A stretch of 19,107 bases of DNA from Treponema sp. (GCA_031288575.1 JAITRD010000287.1:1-19107); one strand, 5' to 3'. Shown: positions 8,223 through 15,677, counted from the first letter of the stretch. Numbers and translations are program-made. Notes: a model not told the origin generated them from the letters alone.

Positions 8223-9004
8223 GCATCGGAACTTTCGCGCGGGGGCTTTTTAAAAAAACCGGGGGAGAAATAAACAGGAAAACCTACCAGGCCCTGGAAA
8301 CGGATCAGCGGGAAATGATCCGGGGGGTGGTGGAGCTTTCGGGGACTACCGTCAAGGAGGTTATGGTTCCCCGGATCGACACGGTGTTTCTTTCCGCGGG
8401 AGCCTCGGAGGACGAATTGCTCTCCTGCATCTCCGAAAGCGAACATTCCCGCTTCCCTGTTTATGAAGAAACCATCGACAACGTCATCGGCATCCTCTAT
8501 GTTAAGGATGCGCTCAAATGCCTGGTCCGCAATGATGAATTTGACATCCACCGTCTTTTACGAAAGCCCTTTTTTGTCCCCGAATCGAAACACATCGACG
8601 ATCTGCTTCGGGAGTTACGCCGCCGTCGGGTCCATATCGCGGTGGTGGTGGATGAATACGGCGGGGTTTCGGGAATAGTTTGTATGGAAGACATTATTGA
8701 AGAAATAATCGGGGATATTCAGGATGAATTTGACCATGAGCGGGAGGATGTAATCCGGATTGGAAACGGGGTTTTTCTCTGCGACGCCCGGGTCAATTTA
8801 GAGGATCTGACGGAAGAGATCGGGGTAACCCTGCCTGTGGAAGATTTTGATACCCTGGGGGGATTTGTTTTTGACCTCTTCGGGAAAATCCCGGTTAAAT
8901 ATGAAAAAGCCGTCTACGAGGGGCATGATTTTATTGTTCAAGACATGGAAGGCCATAAAATCAACACGGTAAAAATCGTTTTAAAACGGGAGAGTGCTTC
9001 ATGA
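8219..9004 (+). CDS. corC: CorC/TlyC/YbeX-type tandem CBS-domain protein
   Basis: Soluble CBS-pair protein of the CorC/YbeX/TlyC group. Enterobacterial CorC is tied to Mg/Co efflux and YbeX to ribosome homeostasis; the spirochaetal name TlyC ('haemolysin') is historic. CBS motif 1 spans residues about 47-107 (VKEVMVPRIDTV, SRFPVYEE, VIGILYVKDAL). CBS motif 2 spans about 112-168 (VHIAVVVDEYGGVSGIVCMED). The CorC/HlyC C-terminal domain follows at about 178-257 (DTLGGFVFDLFGKIPV). There is no N-terminal DUF21 membrane domain, so it is cytoplasmic. I chose ATG 8219, which makes an ATGA overlap with ybeY like two other junctions in this operon, giving 261 residues. An in-frame GTG at 8207 would add four residues but has GGGGA directly against it, with no spacing for a ribosome site. 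The final ATGA overlaps the TPR gene. Confidence 0.92.
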   Translation: MSIGTFARGLFKKTGGEINRKTYQALETDQREMIRGVVELSGTTVKEVMVPRIDTVFLSAGASEDELLSCISESEHSRFPVYEETIDNVIGILYVKDALKCLVRNDEFDIHRLLRKPFFVPESKHIDDLLRELRRRRVHIAVVVDEYGGVSGIVCMEDIIEEIIGDIQDEFDHEREDVIRIGNGVFLCDARVNLEDLTEEIGVTLPVEDFDTLGGFVFDLFGKIPVKYEKAVYEGHDFIVQDMEGHKINTVKIVLKRESAS

Positions 9005-10986
9005 AACGGGGCGCCCTTTGTCTTTTGATTTCTGTTATCCTTCTCCTGGGACTGGGGAGCCCCTTGAATTCCCAGGACCGTTCCGGCGCGGCCTTCTACT
9101 ATGAACGGGGCCGGGCCTCTATGATCGAAGAAGACTGGTATTCCGCAATGGAGGCTTTTATCGAATGCCTCAGGCTGAATCCGGCCCATGCCGAGGGGAC
9201 CGCCGCCCTGGCGGAGTGTTACTACGAGCTGGGGGAATTCGATCAAGCCCTCCTTTGGGCCCGGAAAGCCCGCTCCCTTGCCCGGGGCAATATGGCCCTG
9301 GCCAATTTGGAAGCCTTTATCCTCATCGCCCTGGGCCGGCTTGAGGGGGCCGAAGCGGTTATTGCCGAAGTCCTTACCCGGGAGCCCTATAACCGGGAGG
9401 CCCTCTTTGCCCAGGCGGAACTGGACATCGCCCGGGGCCACGCTTCCGACGCGGCGGCCCGTTACCGGGAGGCGGTACGGCGTTTCCCCGATGACCGGCG
9501 GCTTCTGCTTTCCCTGGCCCTGGTTTTAGGCTCCCTGGGAGACCGGGAAAACGCCCGGTTTTATACGGAGCGGGCCCTGATCCAGCATCCCGAAGATTTC
9601 CGGGTTTATTATTATGCCGCCTACCTGGATGCCCAGGGGGAGCGGCTCAGTTCGGCGGTCCGCTACGCCGAACAGACCCTGTTTTACCGGAGCGGGTTTG
9701 CCCCCGCCCGGTCCCTTTTGGCGTCCCTCCGCTACCGCCTGGGCCAGTTTGATGAAGCCGCCCGGCTTGCGGATGAGCTTATCGCCCTGGACCGGAACGA
9801 TACCGCCGCATGGTACCTCAAGGGTCTTTCTTACAGCATGACGGGACGGAATATGGACGCCATAACGGTCCTCTCCACCGCGTCAATCATCGATCCGGAG
9901 GACGAATTTATCCGCGTCGCCCTGGAAGAACTTCTTATTTCCGAGACCAACCCGGAGGATTCCCTCCGGAGCCGCTGGGCGGACTGGCATTTTATCCGTG
10001 CCCGGGATTTCCGGTCCCGGAATCTGGCGGAACAGGCCCTTTTTGAATACCGCCGGGGTTTGAGGCTTAACCCCTATGCCCCTGACCGGCGGGAATATGC
10101 GGAACTCCTGCGGATGCAGGGTTATCCCGCCCGGTACCTGGAGGAACTCAAGTTCATGCAGGACCTGGGCCTGGCAGATCGGTCCCTGAACGATGCTGTA
10201 GAGACCTATGACTCCTTCCTGGAGGGAGCCCTCTACCGGCGCTGGTCGGTGGAGCCGGTGGATTCCTTCAAGCGGCACTGGAAGGTCTCGGTCTTTTCCC
10301 TGGCGTCCCAATCCGCCTTTTACCATGTTGACGCGGGAGCCATGGCGGCCTCCTATGTAAAGGACCTTCTGGTCCACGACCGGAATATCAGCCCCATGGA
10401 CACGGTCCTGCGGCAGCCCTCGTTTTCCCAGGCCTTCAGGAGCGCCCGGGAGGCGGATGCGGACTATTTCTTTATCCTTTCGGTAACCGAGAACGAACGG
10501 GATCTTTCCCTTAAAGGGGAACTATTTGTGGGCCGGACCGGTTCCCCGGCGGGAACCTTCTACGCCTACCGCACCGGCGCGGACCGGCTGAGAAACGCTT
10601 CCCGGAATATCACGGATCAGCTCGCCGCGGCCTTGCCCTTCCGGGGCGAACTGATTCAAAGACGGGCCGCCCAGGGCCTTATTAATAAGGGCAGGGCCGA
10701 CGGGGTAGAAACCGGCGCGGTCTATGAGGTGGTCAAAAAGGGACGGCCCCTGGTTTTAAACGAGGGAATCGGCCTCTCCTACTCCGCCGAGGATGTGGTG
10801 GGAACCCTGCTCATCGGCACCGCCGATGAGGAAGTAGCCGCCGGAACCCTGAGCCGGAACGGCTTCTTTGACCGCATTGAAATCGGAGACGAGATTATCC
10901 TCCAAAAAGAAAAACCCGATAAGCTCCCTCCAGCCGAAAACGCGGTGGACCCCCAACTGCGGAATCTCCTCAGGACCCTGCGCTAG
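9001..10986 (+). CDS. Secreted or periplasmic TPR-repeat protein with a CsgG/FlgT-like C-terminal region
   Basis: Exported tetratricopeptide-repeat protein of unknown role. Residues 1-24 are a signal peptide (MKRG, hydrophobic core to LGLGS, then PLNSQ); no lipobox cysteine is seen. From about 30 to 390 there are roughly ten helical repeats of TPR type (for example AMEAFIECLRLNPAHAEGTA, AARYREAVRRFPDDRRLLLS, ALFEYRRGLRLNPYAPDRRE). TPRs usually dock partner proteins. Residues about 425-555 form an alternating beta/alpha region (WKVSVFSLASQ, ADADYFFILSVTEN, LKGELFVGRTGS, ITDQLAAALPFRGELIQR), reminiscent of CsgG/LpoB/TolB-N folds. It is followed by LINKGRADGVETGAVYEVVKKG, which resembles the FlgT C-terminal type. 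The ATGA overlap with corC makes it the last gene of the operon. The C-terminal resemblance is judged by eye and is tentative. Confidence 0.8.
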   Translation: MKRGALCLLISVILLLGLGSPLNSQDRSGAAFYYERGRASMIEEDWYSAMEAFIECLRLNPAHAEGTAALAECYYELGEFDQALLWARKARSLARGNMALANLEAFILIALGRLEGAEAVIAEVLTREPYNREALFAQAELDIARGHASDAAARYREAVRRFPDDRRLLLSLALVLGSLGDRENARFYTERALIQHPEDFRVYYYAAYLDAQGERLSSAVRYAEQTLFYRSGFAPARSLLASLRYRLGQFDEAARLADELIALDRNDTAAWYLKGLSYSMTGRNMDAITVLSTASIIDPEDEFIRVALEELLISETNPEDSLRSRWADWHFIRARDFRSRNLAEQALFEYRRGLRLNPYAPDRREYAELLRMQGYPARYLEELKFMQDLGLADRSLNDAVETYDSFLEGALYRRWSVEPVDSFKRHWKVSVFSLASQSAFYHVDAGAMAASYVKDLLVHDRNISPMDTVLRQPSFSQAFRSAREADADYFFILSVTENERDLSLKGELFVGRTGSPAGTFYAYRTGADRLRNASRNITDQLAAALPFRGELIQRRAAQGLINKGRADGVETGAVYEVVKKGRPLVLNEGIGLSYSAEDVVGTLLIGTADEEVAAGTLSRNGFFDRIEIGDEIILQKEKPDKLPPAENAVDPQLRNLLRTLR

Positions 10987-10999
10987 TTTCCCGTTTTCG

Positions 11000-11031
11000 G
11001 GGGAGGCTCATTCGCTCCGGAGGGCCTCCCC
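11000..11031. terminator. Candidate hairpin between convergent TPR and plsC genes
   Basis: GGGGAGGC (11000-11007) pairs perfectly with GCCTCCCC (11024-11031) over a 16-base loop, 14 bases after the stop codon of the TPR gene. It overlaps the last codons of plsC on the other strand. A smaller CCCG-TTTT-CGGG hairpin lies just before it at about 10990-11001. Neither is followed by a T-run, so intrinsic termination would be weak. The location between converging genes is the main argument. Confidence 0.3.
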
Positions 11032-11736
11032 TATCGTCTGATAAAGCCGGTCGGCCAGGTTTTTTTTCCTTTCCTCCGGGGGAAGTTCCGCGGTATTAAC
11101 CGGCGGGCAAAAGGTTACCCGCACCGGTACGGCTTTAACCCGGTATGTTTTTTCAAATACGTCATAACTGCCGCTTATCGCCACCGGCACAATGGGGACG
11201 CCCGCCTGGGTGGCGAGTTTTAATGAGCCCGAATGGAAGGGAAGCAGCCCCCGGCCTTTGCTCCGGGTCCCTTCGGGGAAAACAAGCATCCTCCCGCCGG
11301 ATTTTAGCCGCCGGATCCCCTTGTTAATGGTTTTTAAGGCCCGGCGGATATTTTTTCTGTCGATGAAAAGCCCTCCGAGAAGAAAAATCCATATATTTAA
11401 AAAGGGAATAAAAAGAAGTTCCTTTTTTGCGATAAATCCGAAGGGCCTGCCGATAAGGGCGAGGGCCAAAATAATGTCAAAAATGCCTCCATGGTTGCAA
11501 ACAAAACACAGCCCCCCCCTGGAGGGAATATTTTCTTTGCCCTTGACCTGGAGTTTGCAGCCGGTACACTTGATGATGATAAGGGCCCATATCTTGCCGA
11601 TTAGGTAAATCACCCATCCCATGGGTTTTTTTAGCCCGAGGCAGCTCAAGACAAAGGCGGCTATCCCCAGAGGGAAAGCTCCGACACTCGTGATGCCGGT
11701 AATGATAAAAAGCAAAGCGGTTTTAATAAAGGCCAC
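11008..11736 (-). CDS. plsC: 1-acyl-sn-glycerol-3-phosphate acyltransferase (PlsC family)
   Basis: Membrane-associated acyltransferase that makes phosphatidic acid from lysophosphatidic acid in phospholipid synthesis. All four PlsC/AGPAT blocks are visible: NHGGIFD (81-87, the catalytic NHx4D), GGLFIDRKN (121-129), FPEGTRSKG (153-161) and VPIVPVAISG (180-189). Two N-terminal hydrophobic helices (about 5-35 and 40-56) anchor it at the inner membrane. Length 242 is typical. The start is GTG (11734-11736 on the complement), preceded by GGAG with seven bases of spacing. Upstream on the same strand is a perfect TATAAT, so it appears to be a single-gene unit, converging with the TPR gene. Related acyltransferases act on other lysolipids, so the exact acyl acceptor is inferred from family. 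Confidence 0.92.
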   Translation of the reverse strand: MAFIKTALLFIITGITSVGAFPLGIAAFVLSCLGLKKPMGWVIYLIGKIWALIIIKCTGCKLQVKGKENIPSRGGLCFVCNHGGIFDIILALALIGRPFGFIAKKELLFIPFLNIWIFLLGGLFIDRKNIRRALKTINKGIRRLKSGGRMLVFPEGTRSKGRGLLPFHSGSLKLATQAGVPIVPVAISGSYDVFEKTYRVKAVPVRVTFCPPVNTAELPPEERKKNLADRLYQTIGEALRSE

Positions 11737-11782
11737 AAAGGACTCCGCAAATAAAAAAGCTAAATTCCCAAAACGCCCTTTT

Positions 11783-11810
11783 ATTATACACGATCACCGG
11801 TAAAAAACAA
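11783..11810 (-). promoter_or_regulatory. Candidate plsC promoter
   Basis: On the minus strand a perfect TATAAT (11783-11788) is preceded by TTGTTT (11805-11810) with a 16-base spacer. The -35 is weak (TTG only). Start of transcription would be near 11776, giving a leader of about 40 bases before the GTG start of plsC. It lies outside the inverted-repeat element that separates plsC from mfd. Confidence 0.5.
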
Positions 11811-11865
11811 GAACTTTTCTCCCAAGCCGCAGGGGCGGCGGGATGAGAAACCCCTCCCCTAGGCT

Positions 11866-11882
11866 CTAAACTTGACCCACAA
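11866..11882 (+). repeat. Left terminal repeat copy of the CTAAACTTGACCCAC family
   Basis: CTAAACTTGACCCACAA, perfect inverted partner of 12091-12107. It is preceded by CCTAGGCT, while the right end has CCTAGGG, so the two ends differ by one inserted base next to the hexamer. Confidence 0.8.
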
Positions 11883-11923
11883 TTCAGGCGGAATTTATTA
11901 CCCCGGGGGTCGTTTATCCCCTT

Positions 11924-12058
11924 TTAGGCTAAATTTGACCCACTTTTCTTGAGTAGGCCCGCAGGAGAGGGGGAAAAGCTGGGAAAAAAATTTGGAATTC
12001 TCCGCCGGAGCGTATCGAAGATAGTGGAGGCGGGCTCTACAAGCGTTTTTTCCGGCAT
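11924..12058 (-). other. 44-codon ORF inside the repeat element
   Basis: On the minus strand an ATG at 12058 opens 44 codons ending in TAA (11924-11926). It begins MPEKTLVEPASTIFDTLRRR and ends KKSGSNLA, the last residues being written by the internal repeat copy. A purine-rich GGGGAGGGG lies just before the ATG, close enough to act as a ribosome-binding site. The protein is basic and proline/phenylalanine-rich, with no recognised domain. A longer overlapping frame on the same strand (11898-12101) starts with TTG inside the terminal repeat and has no ribosome site. I doubt either is a functional gene, but the short one would be carried along in every copy of the element. Confidence 0.25.
11929..11943 (+). 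repeat. Internal copy of the CTAAACTTGACCCAC family
   Basis: CTAAATTTGACCCAC, one mismatch (C to T at the sixth base) from the left terminal copy and in the same orientation. Together with the right end it makes a nested inverted pair about 183 bp apart (11927-12109), so the element may be a smaller unit plus an extra end, or two overlapping insertions. Confidence 0.75.
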
Positions 12059-12081
12059 TTTCCCCTCCCCTGCGTGAATTA

Positions 12082-12095
12082 CACAAAATTTTGTG
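12082..12095. repeat. 14-bp perfect palindrome beside the right terminal repeat
   Basis: CACAAAATTTTGTG reads the same on both strands and overlaps the inner edge of the right terminal repeat, about 20 bases past the mfd stop. It could form a small hairpin in mfd mRNA, but no T-run follows. The related copy near 18246 has lost the symmetry, so the palindrome itself is probably not under selection. Confidence 0.5.
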
Positions 12096-12107
12096 GGTCA
12101 AGTTTAG
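12091..12107 (-). repeat. Right terminal repeat copy of the CTAAACTTGACCCAC family
   Basis: TTGTGGGTCAAGTTTAG, the reverse complement of 11866-11882. The wider stretch 12080-12108 matches 18244-18272 at 27 of 29 positions in the same orientation, showing that the repeat is dispersed and not private to this gap. Confidence 0.8.
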
Positions 12108-12114
12108 CCCTAGG

Positions 12115-15100
12115 CTACCCTGCCAGGGCCGCCAATTTTTCCCGGATAAATTCGCTTTTTTCTTTCAGGCCGATGTTCCCGGTCTGCAGGATAAGGACGT
12201 TAGGTTCCCGGGGGTCCAGCTTTACCTTGCCGCTGCTTTCCTGCATAAGCCTGACCAGGCGATCCACCCTTACCTTGGAGACCTTGGCCATCTCAAGGCG
12301 CACGACGCCTCCCCGTTCCCGCAGGGAGGACACGGCAATTTCCCGGCAGATAAGGCGGATCTCCGCCAGGGAAAGGAGGGAGGCCGCCTCGTCCGGAAGG
12401 GGGCCGAAGCGGTCCAAAAGTTCGGCGTAGAGGCTGTCCAGCTCTTCCTTATCCCGGATGGTGGCGATCTTTTTATAAACCTCCATCTTCTCCTGGGGGG
12501 AATCGATATAGGCGTCGGGGATAAAGCCGGAGTATTCCAGTTCCAGAAGGGTCTCGGTTTCGGCCTCGTAATGGTCGTCCTCCAGCTTTTTTACCGCCTC
12601 GTCCAAAAGCCGCAGGTAGAGGTCGAAGCCTACGGAATAAATATCCCCGGACTGTTCCCGGCCCAGAAGGTTCCCCGCCCCCCGGATCTCCATGTCCTTC
12701 ATGGCGATCTTGAAACCCGAGCCCAGTTCGGTAAAGTCGGAAATCACCTGGAGCCGTTTCATGGCCACCTCCGAAAGGGCCTTTTCCTGGGGGTAAAAGA
12801 GGTAGGCATAGGCCACCCGGTCGGAACGGCCCACCCGGCCCCGGAGCTGGTAAAGCTGGGAAACCCCGTACATATCCGCCCGGTCAATGATGATGGTATT
12901 CACGTTGGGGATGTCGATGCCGTTTTCGATGATGGTGGTGGATACCAGGACATGGAAGCCCCCGTGGATGAACCGGTGCATCACGTCCTCCAGGTCCCGG
13001 GGGTCCATTTGCCCGTGGGCGGTATCCACCAGCATCTCCGGAACCAGGCGCTCAATTTTTATCCGGGTTTCGTTCAGGCTCTCTATCCGGTTGTGGAGGA
13101 AAAAGACCTGCCCTCCCCGCTCGGCCTCCCGCCGGATGGCCGCGGCAAGCCGGTCCTCGTTGTATTCTTCGATGGTTGTTTCTATGGGGTGCCGGTTCTG
13201 GGGCGGGGTGGCCAGGAGGCTCATGTCCCGGATTTTAAGGAGGCTCATGTGGAGGGTCCGGGGGATGGGGGTGGCGCTTAAGGTGAGGCAGTCCACATTG
13301 GTTTTCAGTTCCTTGAGCCGTTCCTTGTCCTTGACCCCGAACCGTTGTTCCTCGTCGATAACCATAAAGCCCAGGTTTTTAAAGACCACGTCCCTCTGGA
13401 TGATCCGGTGGGTGCCCACCAAAAGGTCGATCTCCCCCTTTTTTACCGCCTCCAGGGTCTTTTTTATCGTCGGGCGGTCCACCAGGCGGGAGAGCATGGC
13501 GATCCGCACCGGAAACTGGGAAAACCGTTCCCGGAAATTTTCAAAGTGCTGCTCCGCGAGGATGGTGGTGGGGGCCAGGAAAGCCGCCTGCTTCCCCCCC
13601 ATGATGGCCTTAAAACAGGCCCGGACCGCCACTTCGGTTTTTCCATACCCCACATCCCCGCAGACCAGGCGGTCCATGGGATGGGGGCTCTCCATATCCG
13701 CTTTAATTTCCTCCACGCACCGGAGCTGGTCCTCGGTTTCTTCAAAGGGGAAACTGGCCTCGAACATGGTCTGCCAGTCGGTGTCCGCGGGAAAGGGAAA
13801 GCCCCGGGCAGCCTTCCGCCGGGAATAGAGGGCGATGAGCTTTTCGGCGATATCCTCCACGGATTTTTGGACCCGGCCCTTCCGGTTTTCCCAGGATTTG
13901 GACCCCAGCTTATCCAGCCGGGGGGGACTGCCCTCGTTCCCGATATAGCGCTGAACCAGGTTTACCTGTTCGATGGGGACAAAAACCACCTCATCCCCCA
14001 GGTATTCCAGCTTGACATAATCCCGCTCATGCCCCAGGGCCCGGACCCGCTCAATCCCCTTAAAAAGGCCGATGCCGTAGTTCACATGGACCACATAATC
14101 TCCGGGGCTGAGTTCCACAAAGGTATCAATGGGGCTGCTTTTGGCCTGTTTTAAAGACCGGGGGGGCCGGCGGCGGCGCCCGAAGATTTCGTTTTCCTGG
14201 ATCACCATCAGTTTGATGTCCGGAAGGGCAAATCCGGCGGACAGGGGGGCGGCGAAAACCCCCAGGCCGGGGGTTTTCGCCGTCCCTTCCTTTTCTTTGA
14301 AGAGTTCCCGGATCCGTTCCGCCTGGACCTCCGATTCGGCGGCGATGATGATCTCCCATCCGCCCTTGAACAAGGCGGCAAATTCTTCTTTCATATAGGC
14401 AATGTTGCCGAAAAAACTCCGGGGGGGATCGCAGGCAAGGGAAAGCCGGGCCGCTCCCCCTTCCCCGCCCCCCTTGATGGTCATAAAAGAAAGGCGCCGG
14501 GGAACCTGCCGGAAAAGGTCATGAAAATTGAGGAGGATCCGCCGGGGAACGGGAACTTCCCGGGAAAGGGAAAGCCCCGAGCTCCGTTCCCGGCAGGCCC
14601 TGAGATAGAGGTTTTGGTATTCCCGGTCCAGGGACTCCTGGGCATTTTCAAGCCGTTCCCGGTCCGAAAAAAGAACGGTTCCCTTCCCCTTATCCAGGTA
14701 ATCCAGGATAGTGGCGGGCCGGTCAAAGGCCAGGGGGAAAAAAAGTTCCTCCCCGCCGATGGCCTGCCGGGAACGGAGTTCCCCTAAGAAATTCCTGCCC
14801 TTTTCGGTAAATTCCTCAAAACCACTAAGCCTGGCCTCCAGGGCGGCAACCCGTTCTTCGGTCCAAACCACTTCCTTGAGGGGCCGGATGATCAGCTCTT
14901 CCGTTTTCCCCCGGCTGCTTTGATCCAGGGGGTCAAAGGGCTTAATCGATTCGATCCGATCAAAATCGAAAAGGATCCGGTAGGCTTCCTCATCCCCCCC
15001 CATAAAGATATCCAGGACCTCTCCCCGGAGGGCGAATTCGCCGTGGATTTGCACCCGGGGCACCCGGGTATAGCCGTAACCGGTCAGGGTCTTCGCTAAA

Positions 15101-15585
15101 GCCGCCGTATCTATGACGCCCCCGGATTTTAACGGTATCAGAAGTTTTTTGATATACTCCGGAGGAGGCAGGGGGGTAAGAAAGGCCCGTTCCGGGATGA
15201 CGAAGATCCCCCGGTTTCCCCCGGGGAAGTTTTGGGAGCCGGAAACCAGGGCGCTTAATACCTTGGTCCGTTCCCCGAAAACCGCCGAAAGGGGGGCTGT
15301 TTCCCGGTAGGGCATGGTCCCCCACCAGGGGAAGACCGTAACGGGAACCCCCGTAATTTCCAGGTCCGAAACCAGATTCATCGCTTCGGTCTCGGTGGAA
15401 ACCACCGCCAAAAAGGTCCCTCCCCCGGCATTATAGAAACCGGCCATGAGGAGGGCCCCGAAGGCTCCCTCCGCGTCGTCGATCTCCAGGGGAAATTTTC
15501 CCTCCCTAAAGGCTTCAAAACAGGCATTAACCGCCTTGGAAGAAACTATTCTTTTCAAGAAGTTAGGAAAGGATAAGGTATTCAT
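12115..15585 (-). CDS. mfd: Transcription-repair coupling factor Mfd
   Basis: Mfd is the DNA translocase that displaces RNA polymerase stalled at lesions and recruits UvrA; the uvrA 3' end is also in this window. The 1156-residue length is normal. The N-terminal UvrB-like module is at about 30-230 (VFPWWGTMPYRETAPLSAVFG, LRGEVLDIF). The CarD-like RNA-polymerase interaction domain is at about 490-550 (LSPGDYVVHVNYGIGLFKG). Translocase motifs are intact: Walker A GDVGYGKT (643-650), DEEQ box (744-747), SAT (770-772), TIIENGIDIP (884-893) and QLRGRVGRSD (913-922). The TRCF C-terminal domain runs from about 1010 to the end. Start ATG is at 15583-15585 with no clear Shine-Dalgarno (GCAAAG precedes it), and the likely promoter is only about 15 bases upstream, so the leader would be very short. 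The TAG stop abuts the repeat element. Confidence 0.97.
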   Translation of the reverse strand: MNTLSFPNFLKRIVSSKAVNACFEAFREGKFPLEIDDAEGAFGALLMAGFYNAGGGTFLAVVSTETEAMNLVSDLEITGVPVTVFPWWGTMPYRETAPLSAVFGERTKVLSALVSGSQNFPGGNRGIFVIPERAFLTPLPPPEYIKKLLIPLKSGGVIDTAALAKTLTGYGYTRVPRVQIHGEFALRGEVLDIFMGGDEEAYRILFDFDRIESIKPFDPLDQSSRGKTEELIIRPLKEVVWTEERVAALEARLSGFEEFTEKGRNFLGELRSRQAIGGEELFFPLAFDRPATILDYLDKGKGTVLFSDRERLENAQESLDREYQNLYLRACRERSSGLSLSREVPVPRRILLNFHDLFRQVPRRLSFMTIKGGGEGGAARLSLACDPPRSFFGNIAYMKEEFAALFKGGWEIIIAAESEVQAERIRELFKEKEGTAKTPGLGVFAAPLSAGFALPDIKLMVIQENEIFGRRRRPPRSLKQAKSSPIDTFVELSPGDYVVHVNYGIGLFKGIERVRALGHERDYVKLEYLGDEVVFVPIEQVNLVQRYIGNEGSPPRLDKLGSKSWENRKGRVQKSVEDIAEKLIALYSRRKAARGFPFPADTDWQTMFEASFPFEETEDQLRCVEEIKADMESPHPMDRLVCGDVGYGKTEVAVRACFKAIMGGKQAAFLAPTTILAEQHFENFRERFSQFPVRIAMLSRLVDRPTIKKTLEAVKKGEIDLLVGTHRIIQRDVVFKNLGFMVIDEEQRFGVKDKERLKELKTNVDCLTLSATPIPRTLHMSLLKIRDMSLLATPPQNRHPIETTIEEYNEDRLAAAIRREAERGGQVFFLHNRIESLNETRIKIERLVPEMLVDTAHGQMDPRDLEDVMHRFIHGGFHVLVSTTIIENGIDIPNVNTIIIDRADMYGVSQLYQLRGRVGRSDRVAYAYLFYPQEKALSEVAMKRLQVISDFTELGSGFKIAMKDMEIRGAGNLLGREQSGDIYSVGFDLYLRLLDEAVKKLEDDHYEAETETLLELEYSGFIPDAYIDSPQEKMEVYKKIATIRDKEELDSLYAELLDRFGPLPDEAASLLSLAEIRLICREIAVSSLRERGGVVRLEMAKVSKVRVDRLVRLMQESSGKVKLDPREPNVLILQTGNIGLKEKSEFIREKLAALAG

Positions 15586-15599
15586 CTTTGCGTACCGAT

Positions 15600-15630
15600 T
15601 ACTATAATATAGTATTAGGTTTTTTGTAAC
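15600..15630. promoter_or_regulatory. Overlapping divergent promoters of mfd and the secreted-protein gene
   Basis: The AT-rich centre of the 92-base gap holds a palindrome, TACTATA-A-TATAGTA (15600-15614). On the plus strand it contains a perfect TATAAT (15603-15608); its best -35 (TTCATC, 15581-15586) is weak. On the minus strand it contains TATAGT (15601-15606), with GTTACA (15625-15630) 18 bases upstream, pointing at mfd. The two -10 boxes overlap, so polymerase could occupy only one direction at a time. Matches are by consensus only. Confidence 0.45.
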
Positions 15631-15677
15631 TATTCAGCCGGAGACCCTTGTCCCGAGCCTTCCATAGTTGGGAGTTT

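Larger units (their letters stand above)
11858..12114. mobile_element. MITE-like inverted-repeat element flanked by CCTAGG
   Basis: Most of the 378-base gap between plsC and mfd is one structured element. Its ends are CTAAACTTGACCCACAA (11866-11882) and the exact reverse complement TTGTGGGTCAAGTTTAG (12091-12107), a 17-bp perfect terminal inverted repeat. Both ends abut the hexamer CCTAGG (11858-11863 and 12109-12114). Because CCTAGG is palindromic it could be a target-site duplication (CTAG core) or simply the outermost part of the inverted repeats. No transposase is encoded, so it would have to be moved by a protein from elsewhere. A third, one-mismatch copy of the end motif lies inside (11929-11943), and a fourth lies beside thiD. 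The right-hand CCTAGG touches the mfd stop codon. The class of element is inferred from structure only. Confidence 0.65.

Noticed and set aside
11826..11839. GCCGC-AGGG-GCGGC hairpin upstream of plsC
   Set aside because: A five-pair stem in G+C-rich sequence, with no T-run and no clear gene end next to it; chance is likely.
11898..12101. 67-codon minus-strand frame starting TTG inside the terminal repeat
   Set aside because: There is no ribosome site, it begins in the repeat arm, and it overlaps the 44-codon frame in another phase; neither is convincing and this is the weaker.
11858..12114. CRISPR-like array of the GGGTCAAGTTTAG motif
   Set aside because: There are only three copies, in mixed orientation with unequal spacing and no cas genes nearby; an inverted-repeat element explains it better.
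12091..13281. 396-codon plus-strand frame antisense to mfd, and several other long antisense frames across mfd
   Set aside because: The sense frame has every Mfd motif intact over 1156 residues; the antisense frames show no domain and no ribosome site and follow from strong third-base G/C bias.
15648..15677. TTG start 10 codons upstream for the secreted-protein gene
   Set aside because: It has GGAG four bases away, but ATG 15678 gives a compact signal peptide beginning MVKQIYR; kept only as an alternative.
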